64,000 bases of DNA from positions 4,092,001-4,156,000 of the forward strand of contig NZ_CP116256.1 of NCBI RefSeq assembly GCF_027947575.1. The letters run 5' to 3'. The notes below the pieces were generated by a model. That model was not told where the DNA came from, made no database searches, and was given only the letters and a program-made list of their open reading frames with translations. Both the position numbers and the translations under genes were made by a program. The DNA comes from Streptomyces rubrogriseus. Lineage in GTDB: Bacteria; Actinomycetota; Actinomycetes; Streptomycetales; Streptomycetaceae. Positions 32,159-39,797 of this stretch are shown here, in pieces (within the stretch, counting starts at the first letter, position 1; each line of letters starts with the position of its first letter).

Positions 32159-32956
32159 TCAGGCGAACTGGATGCCGCCGTCGATCATCACCGACTGGCC
32201 GGTCATGTAGTCCGAGTCCCGTGAGGCCAGGTAGGAGACGAAGGACGCGACGTCGGCGGGTTCCTCGACCCGGCCGAGGGCGATCGCCTCCGCGTGCTTC
32301 TTGATGGCCTGGCCCTTCTGGATGCCCGCCTCCTCGGCCAGCCGCTCGTCGATCAGGTCCCACATGTCGGTGCCGACGATGCCCGGGCAGTACGCGTTGA
32401 CGGTGATGCCGTGGCGCGCCCACTCCATCGCCGCGGCCTGGGTCAGCCCGCGTACGCCCCACTTCGACGCCGAGTAGGCGCCGAGCAGTGCGAAGGGGCG
32501 GTGCGCGACGATCGAGGCGGCGCCGATGATCTTGCCGCCGCCGCCCTGGGCGATCATCTGCCGCGCGGCGGCCTGGTAGGAGAGGAAGACGCCGCGCAGG
32601 TTCACGGCCATGACCTGCTCGAACTCGTCGAGGTCGGTCTCCAGCAGCGGGGTCACCCGGGCGATACCGGCGTTGGCCACGTAGACGTCGACCCGGCCGA
32701 AGCGGTCCGCCGCCGCGGCGACGAGCGCGTCGGTCTGTTCCTTGCTGGTCACGTCGGCGTGCACGGCGAGGGCCCGGCGGCCGGTCTTCTCGATGCCGGC
32801 CGCCACCGCGCTCAACTCCTCGGCCATGCCGGGGAGGTCGGCGACGACCACGTCGAGACCGTCCTCGGCCAGCCGCTCGGCGATGCCGCGGCCGATGCCC
32901 CGGGCCGCGCCGGTGACGACGGCGATACGGGGGGTGGCGTTGTCGACGGAAGTCAT
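32159..32956 (-). CDS. Short-chain dehydrogenase/reductase
   Basis: 265 residues, classical SDR. Cofactor loop TGAARGIGRG (about residue 16), NAG in VYVANAGIARV, catalytic Ser in IGAASIVAH, and YSASK (Tyr-x-x-x-Lys, about 162). VVADLPG after beta2 favours NAD(H). C-terminal GQSVMIDGGIQFA is typical. ATG 32956 follows GGAGGACCC. First gene of the operon, divergent from the AcoR-like activator; it probably oxidises an alcohol intermediate to ketone or aldehyde. Confidence 0.92.
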   Translation of the reverse strand: MTSVDNATPRIAVVTGAARGIGRGIAERLAEDGLDVVVADLPGMAEELSAVAAGIEKTGRRALAVHADVTSKEQTDALVAAAADRFGRVDVYVANAGIARVTPLLETDLDEFEQVMAVNLRGVFLSYQAAARQMIAQGGGGKIIGAASIVAHRPFALLGAYSASKWGVRGLTQAAAMEWARHGITVNAYCPGIVGTDMWDLIDERLAEEAGIQKGQAIKKHAEAIALGRVEEPADVASFVSYLASRDSDYMTGQSVMIDGGIQFA

Positions 32957-33052
32957 GGGTCCTCCAGGGTTCGACTGCTCGGCGGGGAGCCTCCGCGCTC
33001 TCGTGCGGTGCTGTCCAACAGCGTGCGGGCGGGGAGCGCCGTCGACTTTTTC

Positions 33053-33063
33053 AATGTGGAACA
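33053..33063. promoter_or_regulatory. TGTGGAACACA inverted repeat, candidate activator site
   Basis: The 11-base segment TGTG-GAA-CACA lies about 100 bases upstream of the SDR operon and 120 bases before the divergent AcoR-like gene, a typical distance for an upstream activator site. Assignment is positional only. Confidence 0.35.
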
Positions 33064-33125
33064 CACCCGGCCCGCCCCGGATCAGGGCACGGCGAAGGCG
33101 GGGAAAAGCCGTACCGAAGCACCCG

Positions 33126-33153
33126 TTGACAGGTGCAAACGCGTTCGTAATAT
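33126..33153 (+). promoter_or_regulatory. Near-consensus promoter of the AcoR-like gene
   Basis: TTGACA (33126-33131), a 16-base spacer and TAATAT (33148-33153) match the principal sigma consensus closely. Transcription would begin near 33160, and GGAGGAG (33172-33178) precedes the ATG at 33183. Confidence 0.8.
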
Positions 33154-33182
33154 GGCGGAAACACGCTCACCGGAGGAGCGCC

Positions 33183-35006
33183 ATGCTCAGTGACAGCACA
33201 GCGCGCGACCGAACCATCGCGCGAGCACGCCTGAGGTTCCTGCAGAACGCGGAACTGCCTGCGGCGGTCGTCCCCGAGGGCATCCTCAACTCCTGGCAGC
33301 GTTCCAAGTACCTGGGGATCGGCACGGACGAGGTGGTCGTCCCCTACCAGCCGGACTACGACCGGGAGAGCCGCCTGGTACGTGCCGCCACACCGGTCCT
33401 GGACCGGCTGGAGCAGGCGCTGACGGGCTCGGACGCCAGCGTGATCGTGACGGACCGCAACGGCTGGGTGCGCGACCGCCGCGTCGGCGAGAAGCGGCTC
33501 TCGGCGCACCTGGACCGGGTCCACCTGGCACCCGGCTTCAACTACGCCGAACAGTTCGTCGGCACGAACGGCATCGGGGTCGCGCTGGAGGAACGCCGGC
33601 CCAACGTGGTCCTGGGCACCGAGCACTTCAACGAACGCCTGCAGAGCGTCTCCTGCGCTGCCGCCCCGATCCGCAACACGGTCACCGGGCGGGTCGAGGG
33701 AGCCATGAACCTGACCTGCTGGAACGGTCCGGCGCGCCCTCTCATGGCAGCCCTCGTGCAGGAAGCCGTCGAAGACATCGAACGCGTGATGTACGAGTTC
33801 AGCAGCGCGCACCAGCGCGCTCTGCTGGAGGCGTTCCAGCAGGTCACCCACTACGGTGACCGGCCGGTGCTCTGCCTCGGCCAGGACCTCGTGCTCGCCA
33901 ACACCGCCGCCTCGGCGAGGCTCACCGGCGACGACCACCGGCTGCTGCACGAGGCCGCCGCCGAGTTCGGGCACGCGCCCCGCACCCGCAGGGAGGTGCG
34001 GCTGACCGGCGGGGCGAGCGTCATGATGCGCTGCCGGCAGGTCGACAGCTCCGCGGGCGCGGCCGGATACCTGCTGGAGCTGGCCTTCACGGACCGGCCC
34101 GCCGACGCCCCGGGCCTCGACACGGGATCACGTACCGGAACCCGCCATGGCTCCCGCGCGGAGAGCGGCGCGGCCGTGCCCTGGCCGCTGCCGGGCCTGG
34201 CCGGCACGGACCCGGCCTGGAACTCGGTCTCCCGCACGGTCACGCGCTGCGCACGGGAGCGCACCCCGCTGCTGCTCCACGGCGAGACCGGCACCGGCAA
34301 GGCCACCCTGGTCCGTGCCGCGCACGCGCTGACGGGGGCGCCCTGGGCGCCCGTCGTCGTGGACGCCGCCGCCCCCGGCACCCCGCACGCCGGGCCCGGT
34401 CCGGCAGCCGCCCTGCGCGCGGCGCCCGCCGGACCGGGCCGCGCCCTGATCCTGCGCAACGTCGACGACGTCCGCCCCGAGGACGAAGCCGCCGTCGCCG
34501 AAGCACTGGACACGGCGGCGGCCCGGGGCACCTGGGTGGTCGGCACCCTGCAGCGCGCACCGGGCGTACCGGAGCCGCTCAGACACTGCTTCCTCGAAGC
34601 CGCGGCGGTGCCCGCGCTGCGGCACCGCCTCACCGACCTCCCGGCGCTGGTCGACTGCCTGCTGCGGCGCATCGGCGGCGGCGTGGAATGCGCACCGGAG
34701 GTGCTACCGCCGCTGCGCCGGCACGACTGGCCCGGCAACGTCCGCGAACTGAGCCTCGTACTGAGCAAGGCCGCCGCGGCCCGCCGTACGTACCGGATCG
34801 AGGCCGGCGACCTGCCGCCTTCCCTGCACAGCGCGGGCAGCCGGTCCCTGAGCGTCTGGGAGGCGTCCGAGCGCGACACCCTGGTCCAGGCGCTGCTGGA
34901 GGCGGACGGCAACAAACTGCTCGCGGCCCAGCGGCTCGGCATCTCCCGTACGACGATCTACCGCAAGATGCGGGCCTACGGCATCACCCTCCCCGCCCGG
35001 GGCTGA
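33183..35006 (+). CDS. AcoR/MimR-like GAF-AAA-Fis regulator without GAFTGA
   Basis: 607 residues. N-terminal AcoR-type segment (ILNSWQRSKYLGIG), GAF sensor (about 80-200; LAPGFNYAEQFVGTNGIGVALEERRPNVVLGTEHF), an AAA+-like central domain (about 335-520) and a C-terminal Fis helix-turn-helix (ALLEADGNKLLAAQRLGISRTTIYRKMRAYGI). Walker A is GETGTGKATL, but Walker B is degraded (RALILRNVDDV) and the GAFTGA loop that contacts sigma-54 is absent. It therefore should act with the ordinary holoenzyme. Homologues activate acetoin, propane (mimR) or acetone genes. Divergent from the SDR operon, its likely target. Confidence 0.9.
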   Translation: MLSDSTARDRTIARARLRFLQNAELPAAVVPEGILNSWQRSKYLGIGTDEVVVPYQPDYDRESRLVRAATPVLDRLEQALTGSDASVIVTDRNGWVRDRRVGEKRLSAHLDRVHLAPGFNYAEQFVGTNGIGVALEERRPNVVLGTEHFNERLQSVSCAAAPIRNTVTGRVEGAMNLTCWNGPARPLMAALVQEAVEDIERVMYEFSSAHQRALLEAFQQVTHYGDRPVLCLGQDLVLANTAASARLTGDDHRLLHEAAAEFGHAPRTRREVRLTGGASVMMRCRQVDSSAGAAGYLLELAFTDRPADAPGLDTGSRTGTRHGSRAESGAAVPWPLPGLAGTDPAWNSVSRTVTRCARERTPLLLHGETGTGKATLVRAAHALTGAPWAPVVVDAAAPGTPHAGPGPAAALRAAPAGPGRALILRNVDDVRPEDEAAVAEALDTAAARGTWVVGTLQRAPGVPEPLRHCFLEAAAVPALRHRLTDLPALVDCLLRRIGGGVECAPEVLPPLRRHDWPGNVRELSLVLSKAAAARRTYRIEAGDLPPSLHSAGSRSLSVWEASERDTLVQALLEADGNKLLAAQRLGISRTTIYRKMRAYGITLPARG

Positions 35007-35189
35007 GGCGGGCGCGGGCCACCGGTGGCACCGGCGGTGGTCGCGATGCCGGTGGCATCCAGATCCTCCGCGGACGATCCGCGAACGCATCCGCGATGCC
35101 CGCGTCAACGGCCGGCCCGGCGAGGCCGAGTTCTGCCGGCGGCAGAACACCGGCCGAACCGGGCTCGACGATCACTACAGTCCGGTCCC

Positions 35190-35936
35190 ATGACGACGAT
35201 CACGACGCGTACGGTCGAGTATCCGGCCGACGGTTTGACGATGATCGGGCACCTCGCGCTCCCGCCTGGCGCCGACCGCCGGCCCGCGGTGCTGCTCGGA
35301 CCGGAGGGCATGGGGCTCAGCGACGTCGAGCGCGGTCGGGCCGATGCCCTCGCCGAGCTGGGGTATGCGGCGCTCGCCTTCGACCTGCACGGCGGGCGCT
35401 ATTTGGGTGACCCCGAGGAGATGCTGGCCCGTTGCCTGCCGTTGCTCGCCGATCCCGACCGGATGCGGGGCATCGGCCATGCGGCGCTGGACGTGTTGCG
35501 CACCGAGCAGCGGACCGACCCCGCCCGGATCGCCGCCGTCGGCTACGGCACCGGGGGTGCCGTCGGGCTGGAACTCGGGCGTGATGGCGTCGACCTGCGG
35601 GCGATCGGGACAGTCAACGCACTGACCACGGGCCGGCCCGGCGAGGCGGAGCGCATCCGCTGCCCGGTGTGGGCCGGCGTCGGGTCGGAGGACCCGATCA
35701 TGCCGCCCGCGCAACGCAACGCGTTCACCGCTGAGATGGAGGCCGCGGGCGTCGACTGGCGCCTCACGGTCTACGGCGGAGCCCTGCACGCCTTCCACCA
35801 CCCGCCCGTCGACCACCCCACGGTCCCCGGCGTCGGCTACCACCCACGGCACGCGCGGCGCGCCTGGCGCGACGTCGTCGACCTGCTCGCCGAATGCTTG
35901 CCCGTGACAGAGGACCCGGGGGCACGCCCCGGGTAG
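35190..35936 (+). CDS. Dienelactone hydrolase-like protein lacking nucleophile
   Basis: 248 residues with the DLH alpha/beta fold: YPADGLTMIGHLALPPGADRRPAVLLGPEGMGLSDVERGRADALAELGYAALAFDLHGG. The nucleophile elbow, usually GYCxGG or GxSxGG, reads GYGTGG (about residue 120), so the Cys/Ser position is Gly; codons read directly as GGC TAC GGC ACC GGG GGT. The acid (VGSEDPIMPP) and His (ALHAFHHP) are kept. It may use another residue, or be a binding pseudo-enzyme. No strong ribosome binding site before ATG 35190. Follows the regulator gene after 183 bases that contain small palindromes (35017-35028) but no gene. Confidence 0.85.
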   Translation: MTTITTRTVEYPADGLTMIGHLALPPGADRRPAVLLGPEGMGLSDVERGRADALAELGYAALAFDLHGGRYLGDPEEMLARCLPLLADPDRMRGIGHAALDVLRTEQRTDPARIAAVGYGTGGAVGLELGRDGVDLRAIGTVNALTTGRPGEAERIRCPVWAGVGSEDPIMPPAQRNAFTAEMEAAGVDWRLTVYGGALHAFHHPPVDHPTVPGVGYHPRHARRAWRDVVDLLAECLPVTEDPGARPG

Positions 35937-36066
35937 GCCTGCCGGGACTCGTGGGGACATGCTGGTCGTACACACTTCCGCGTCATGCCCGGAAAGTCGT
36001 CGGCACCCTGCTCACCGCGAGGGCCTGCGCAGTACGTAGCTGGTGTACGAGGCGAGGTGGGCACGC

Positions 36067-36639
36067 CTACCTCGCGTCCACATGCCGGGCCAGCCCGTCC
36101 GTGATGAGGGCCAGCCCGGCCTCGAACGCCGACTCGTGACCGATCTCCGGTACGTCGACCGGGAGGTCCGCCGTGTCACCGGCGCCGGTCTCCGCCTGCT
36201 CCTCCAGGACGCAGCCGACGGTGAAGCGGCCGGCCGCGAGCAGCGCCATCTGCGCATGGCGCTCGGGCACACCGGACGCGACGAGGAAGTCCATCTTGCG
36301 GCGGACCCGGTCGAGGTCGGTGGTGGGTCTGCTGCCGGCGTGGAGGCGTGCACCGTCACGGCGGGCGAGCAGAGTGCGTCTGAAACTGCGCGTGTTCCGC
36401 AGGAACCAGCCGTGCCAGTCCTCGTCGGGCTCCGGCAGCGGTTCGGCCGCGTGCGGGGCCATGGCGGCCTGCGCCATGGCCGTCAGGAGATCCCTCTTCG
36501 TGCGGAAGTACCAGTACAGCGACGGTTGTTCGACGCCCAGGCGCTTCGCCAGCCGCCGGGTGCTGACGCCGTCCAGTCCCACCTCGTCGAGCAGGTCGAG
36601 CGCCTCGGTGATCACCGTCTCCCGGTTCATCTTGGTCAC
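36067..36639 (-). CDS. TetR-class repressor (TetR_C domain)
   Basis: 190 residues. The DNA-binding head (VITEALDLLDEVGLDGVSTRRLAKRLGVEQPSLYWYFRTKRDLLTAMA) closely resembles true tetracycline repressors (LGVEQPTLYWH), and the C-terminal half fits TetR_C. GTG 36639 lacks a ribosome binding site, but on the minus strand TAGGTT plus six bases precedes it, implying a leaderless transcript; ATG 36630 is the alternative. The tetO-like palindrome at 36649-36661 overlaps that -10. It should repress itself and the divergent flavin monooxygenase. Confidence 0.9.
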   Translation of the reverse strand: MTKMNRETVITEALDLLDEVGLDGVSTRRLAKRLGVEQPSLYWYFRTKRDLLTAMAQAAMAPHAAEPLPEPDEDWHGWFLRNTRSFRRTLLARRDGARLHAGSRPTTDLDRVRRKMDFLVASGVPERHAQMALLAAGRFTVGCVLEEQAETGAGDTADLPVDVPEIGHESAFEAGLALITDGLARHVDAR

Positions 36640-36648
36640 GTTGACAAC

Positions 36649-36661
36649 CTATCGCTGATAG
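36649..36661. promoter_or_regulatory. tetO-like operator
   Basis: CTATC-GCT-GATAG is a perfect inverted repeat with the same arms and spacing as the core of classical tet operators (CTATCAnTGATAG). A second GATAGA half site is at 36688-36693. Lies between the divergent TetR and TetX-like genes. Confidence 0.8.
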
Positions 36662-36709
36662 ATGACTCTGGGAAGGAATCATTCACCGATAGATTCTGGG
36701 GTGAGGGCG

Positions 36710-37957
36710 ATGGCACAGCGGTCAGGGACGACCTCCCTGCGGGTTCTCGTGGGCGGCGGCGGGATCGCCGGACACGCCCTGGCGTACTGGCTGGTCAGAG
36801 GGGGGCACCGGGTGACCGTGAGGGAGCGGTACCCGGATCTGCGGGCCACCGGCGCCCAGGTCGACCTCCGGGGCCAGGGCATCGAGGCCGTCCGGCGCAT
36901 GGGGCTGCTCGACACCGTCCGCGGCAAGCTCGTCGACGAGGCGGGTGTCGCCTTCCTCGACGCCCGCGGCAGGCCGAGGGCGACCCTCATGGCCAACACC
37001 TCCGGCCGGGGCCGGCAGAGCCTGACGTCCGAGTACGAGATCATGCGCGGCGACCTGGTGCGCATCCTTCACGAGGCGACCGGAAACGACGTGGAGTACG
37101 TCTACGGCACGAGCGTGGACGGCTTCGACCAGGACGAGCGCGAGGTCGTCGCCCACTGCTCCGACGGATCGTCGGAGACCTACGACCTCCTGGTCGCCGC
37201 GGACGGACAGGGCTCCCGGCTGCGGCGGGCGATCCTCCCGGACGGCACTGACCCGTACTGGCGGGTCGGCATCCACATGGCCTACTGGTTCGTCCCGCGG
37301 ATCGCCTCCGACAGCAACATCCGCGACACCTGTATGGTCCCGGGCGGCCGCCAGATCATGCGCCGCAGCCACAACCCGACCGAGACACAGGTGTACTTCG
37401 TCCTGCGCGAGGACTCCGCGCAGGCATCCGCGATCCACCGCGAACCCGTCGAGAAGCAGCGGGAGTTCTGGGCCGACAGGTTCCGCGACGCCGGATGGCA
37501 GACCAAGCGCTTCGTCGACGGCATGAGGACGAGCCCGTTCTTCTACTCCCAGGAGATCGTCCAGGTGCGCACCGGCACCTGGTCCAGGGGCCGCGTGGTC
37601 CTCGCCGGCGACGCCGCGCACTGCGCATCCCCCTACAGCGGCATGGGAACCTCCGGCGGCCTGGTCGGCGCCCACGTCCTGGCCGGCGAGATCAACCGGC
37701 GCCCGGACGATCTCCCGACCGCGCTGGCGCACTACGACACCACGCTGCGGCCCTTCACCGACGAGATCCAGGGCGAGGTCAACCCGCGTCTCCTGAAACT
37801 CGCCATGCCCATGACCCAGCGGGCGATCGACGCCTTCCTCACCGTCACCGGCATGGCCACCAGGCTGCGGGTGCCCGACCTGGCCACCCGCTTCTCGAAG
37901 GGGGACCGGGGCGGCGCCTGGCGGCTCCCGCACTACCCGGAACTCCGGACCGCCTGA
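36710..37957 (+). CDS. FAD-dependent monooxygenase, TetX-like
   Basis: 415 residues, group A flavoprotein monooxygenase. Dinucleotide fold VLVGGGGIAGHALAYWLVRGGHRVTVRER at the N terminus, DG motif in LLVAADGQGSRLRRAI, and the second FAD motif VVLAGDAAHCASPYSGMGTSGGLVGAHVLA (about residue 300). This is the class of TetX, which hydroxylates tetracyclines, and of many aromatic polyketide hydroxylases. Substrate cannot be told from sequence, but the TetR-class repressor and tetO-like site suggest a tetracycline-like ligand. ATG 36710 follows GTGAGGG. Confidence 0.88.
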   Translation: MAQRSGTTSLRVLVGGGGIAGHALAYWLVRGGHRVTVRERYPDLRATGAQVDLRGQGIEAVRRMGLLDTVRGKLVDEAGVAFLDARGRPRATLMANTSGRGRQSLTSEYEIMRGDLVRILHEATGNDVEYVYGTSVDGFDQDEREVVAHCSDGSSETYDLLVAADGQGSRLRRAILPDGTDPYWRVGIHMAYWFVPRIASDSNIRDTCMVPGGRQIMRRSHNPTETQVYFVLREDSAQASAIHREPVEKQREFWADRFRDAGWQTKRFVDGMRTSPFFYSQEIVQVRTGTWSRGRVVLAGDAAHCASPYSGMGTSGGLVGAHVLAGEINRRPDDLPTALAHYDTTLRPFTDEIQGEVNPRLLKLAMPMTQRAIDAFLTVTGMATRLRVPDLATRFSKGDRGGAWRLPHYPELRTA

Positions 37958-38194
37958 CCGCGCCGCATCCACCGACGGCGGCGCACGCGGCGACGAGCGC
38001 GCCCGGGCACCGACGGGGCGCAGCACAAAGCCGCCGACGGCCACACCGTCCGATACGAAGGAAGGGGTTCGTACTTACTCGCCTTCCTCGCCTTCCTCGC
38101 CGTCCCCGGCTTGACCGCTGCACTGGTCCGGCATCGGTGGTCGCTTGTGCGCGACGCCGTTCAGAACCTGTGCTCCTGGGGCGGGCGCAGGCGC

Positions 38195-39208
38195 TCAGCC
38201 CTCGTCTTCCTCCTCGTCGTCGCCTTCGAAGAAGTCGCCGACCTCGTCGACGACTTCCGCGGCCACCATGCCGCCGACCACGCCGACCGCGAGCCCGGCC
38301 GCTCCGGCCGCGACGGCCGTGCCCACGCCCGGGCCTGAGCGATGGTCGTCGTGGTGATGACCACCGTTGCCGTGGGCGTCGTGGTGTCCGTGGTCGGCGT
38401 ACGGCGTGCCGTGCCCATAAGTACCTTGCGCCCCGTACGTCGTGTGGTGCTCGACGAGCTGCCGGACCCAGCCCTCCACCTCGGTCGCCCAGTCGCGGGC
38501 GTCGTGGTGGCCGACGGCGAAGCGGGTGACGGCGTCATGGCCCGAGGAGAAGAGCCCGCCGCGCTTGTCCGCCTCCAGGACCACCTCGAGCCCGCCGGGT
38601 CCGGCCAGGAAGGTCAGCTCGATCTCGTTGAGCCGGTGGGCGTACTGCGGGGCGGGGACGAGTTCGATCTCCTGGTAGAAGGGCAGCTGCTGGCCCGTCC
38701 CGCCGATGTGCCCGTACTCCAGGTCGGCGGACTTGAAGCCGAAACCGAGCTGCCCGAAGGCTTCCAGGACGGCCTCCTGGACCGGCAGGGCCGTGACGGT
38801 GAGCTGGTCCAGGTCGCCCTTGTCCTTGGCGCCGGCGACGGCCAGCTCGGTGCGCACGCCGAGCACGATGCCCAGCGGCTGCCCGTACAGTTCGGTGATC
38901 GGCGTCTCCCAGGGCAGCGTGACCCGGAAGGGCACGCTGCGCGGTTCCTCCGCCCCGAGCCGGAAGCCGCCGCCGACGGTGAACCGGTCGAAGACGACGA
39001 CGCCCTCGCTCTCCCCGTCCTCGTGCTCCGCCTCGACCCGGGCCACGAGCTCGAGGGTGATGTGCTCGATGTCGAAGTCGGCCTGCCCGCCCTGCAGGTG
39101 AACCTGACCGGTGAGCGTGCCGCCGGGCAGGACGGGAGCCGGATCGAGAACCGTGTCGACCGTGGGGGCGCCCACGCCGAGCGAGCCGAGAAGTCGCTTG
39201 AACACCAT
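38195..39208 (-). CDS. Spo0M-family arrestin-like protein
   Basis: 337 residues. Residues 1-240 match Spo0M/SpoOM (MVFKRLLGSLGVGAPTVDTVLD, PGGTLTGQVHLQGG, PFRVTLPWETPIT), a double beta-sandwich arrestin-like scaffold linked to sporulation and cell-cycle control. The tail is peculiar: a His/Gly/Asp-rich stretch (DHGHHDAHGNGGHHHDDH), a Gly/Ala/Val hydrophobic segment (GVGTAVAAGAAGLAVGVVGGMVAAEVV) long enough for a membrane helix, and an acidic end. The His stretch may bind metal. ATG 39208 lies 11 bases after AAGGAG. The 237-base gap on its 3' side (37958-38194) holds nothing recognisable. Confidence 0.88.
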   Translation of the reverse strand: MVFKRLLGSLGVGAPTVDTVLDPAPVLPGGTLTGQVHLQGGQADFDIEHITLELVARVEAEHEDGESEGVVVFDRFTVGGGFRLGAEEPRSVPFRVTLPWETPITELYGQPLGIVLGVRTELAVAGAKDKGDLDQLTVTALPVQEAVLEAFGQLGFGFKSADLEYGHIGGTGQQLPFYQEIELVPAPQYAHRLNEIELTFLAGPGGLEVVLEADKRGGLFSSGHDAVTRFAVGHHDARDWATEVEGWVRQLVEHHTTYGAQGTYGHGTPYADHGHHDAHGNGGHHHDDHRSGPGVGTAVAAGAAGLAVGVVGGMVAAEVVDEVGDFFEGDDEEEDEG

Positions 39209-39307
39209 CGTGGCGTCCACTCCTTATGCGTACTTGTGTTCCATGAATTGGTGCCGTCCGATCGGAAGGGGGGCGCGCGGACGGCACGGAGCCCACCTGC
39301 CGGATGA

Positions 39308-39409
39308 CTACTTGGCGGCTTCGAGAGCGGCGAGTGCCCGGGCCCGGCGGACGAGCTTCGATTCCGCCAGGTCCGCCACCGTCACCTTGTCGAGCTCGAT
39401 CGAAACCAC
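39308..39409 (-). CDS. Small 33-residue protein upstream of spo0M
   Basis: GTG 39409 follows GGAG seven bases upstream and opens a 33-residue amphipathic, helix-forming peptide beginning VVSIELDKVTVADLAESKLV and ending ALAALEAAK. Codon use has the G/C third-position bias of real genes. It lies 99 bases before the Spo0M gene on the same strand, so it may be co-transcribed. I do not recognise it. Chance ORF is the alternative. Confidence 0.5.
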   Translation of the reverse strand: MVSIELDKVTVADLAESKLVRRARALAALEAAK

Positions 39410-39454
39410 GTGTCGTCTCCATCGGTGTGCGGCCCGGGTTGTGCCCGGCCCTGT

Positions 39455-39472
39455 TTCTACAAACGAGTAGAA
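39455..39472. promoter_or_regulatory. TTCTAC/GTAGAA inverted repeat
   Basis: TTCTAC-AAACGA-GTAGAA has perfect six-base arms and a six-base centre, 46 bases before the small ORF at 39409. AT-rich relative to its surroundings, it is a candidate operator. The remaining 39473-39797 sequence carries no gene I can support; the promoter for the CNNM pair must lie there. Confidence 0.4.
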
Positions 39473-39797
39473 GCATAGAGTTGACCCGACGGGCAGGGAG
39501 CGCGTCCCGGCGTGCCGCGTCCGGAAAGGCCGAAAGACGTTCCTGACCTGGCCAAAGAGGCCCCTCCCGAGGGTGTCGGCCTGCGGTGATCTGCCAGGAC
39601 GGAGCAGGCAGCGGTCCCGACACAGGGCCGAGGCGTGCCGGTGTCGGGAACGCGTTTTCGGCCACAATCGTTCTCTGTCCGCACATCTACCGAGGGAGCC
39701 AGAGCTTGTCCGCCAGACCGACGGACCCCGCGGGGCACAGTCCTCGACCATTGCGCCCAGTACTTCCTGAGCACGGCAGGCAGTGGGGTGATGTGGG

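Noticed and set aside
33183..35006. Sigma-54-dependent control of the SDR operon
   Set aside because: The activator lacks GAFTGA and no GG-N10-GC promoter pair was noticed in 32957-33125.
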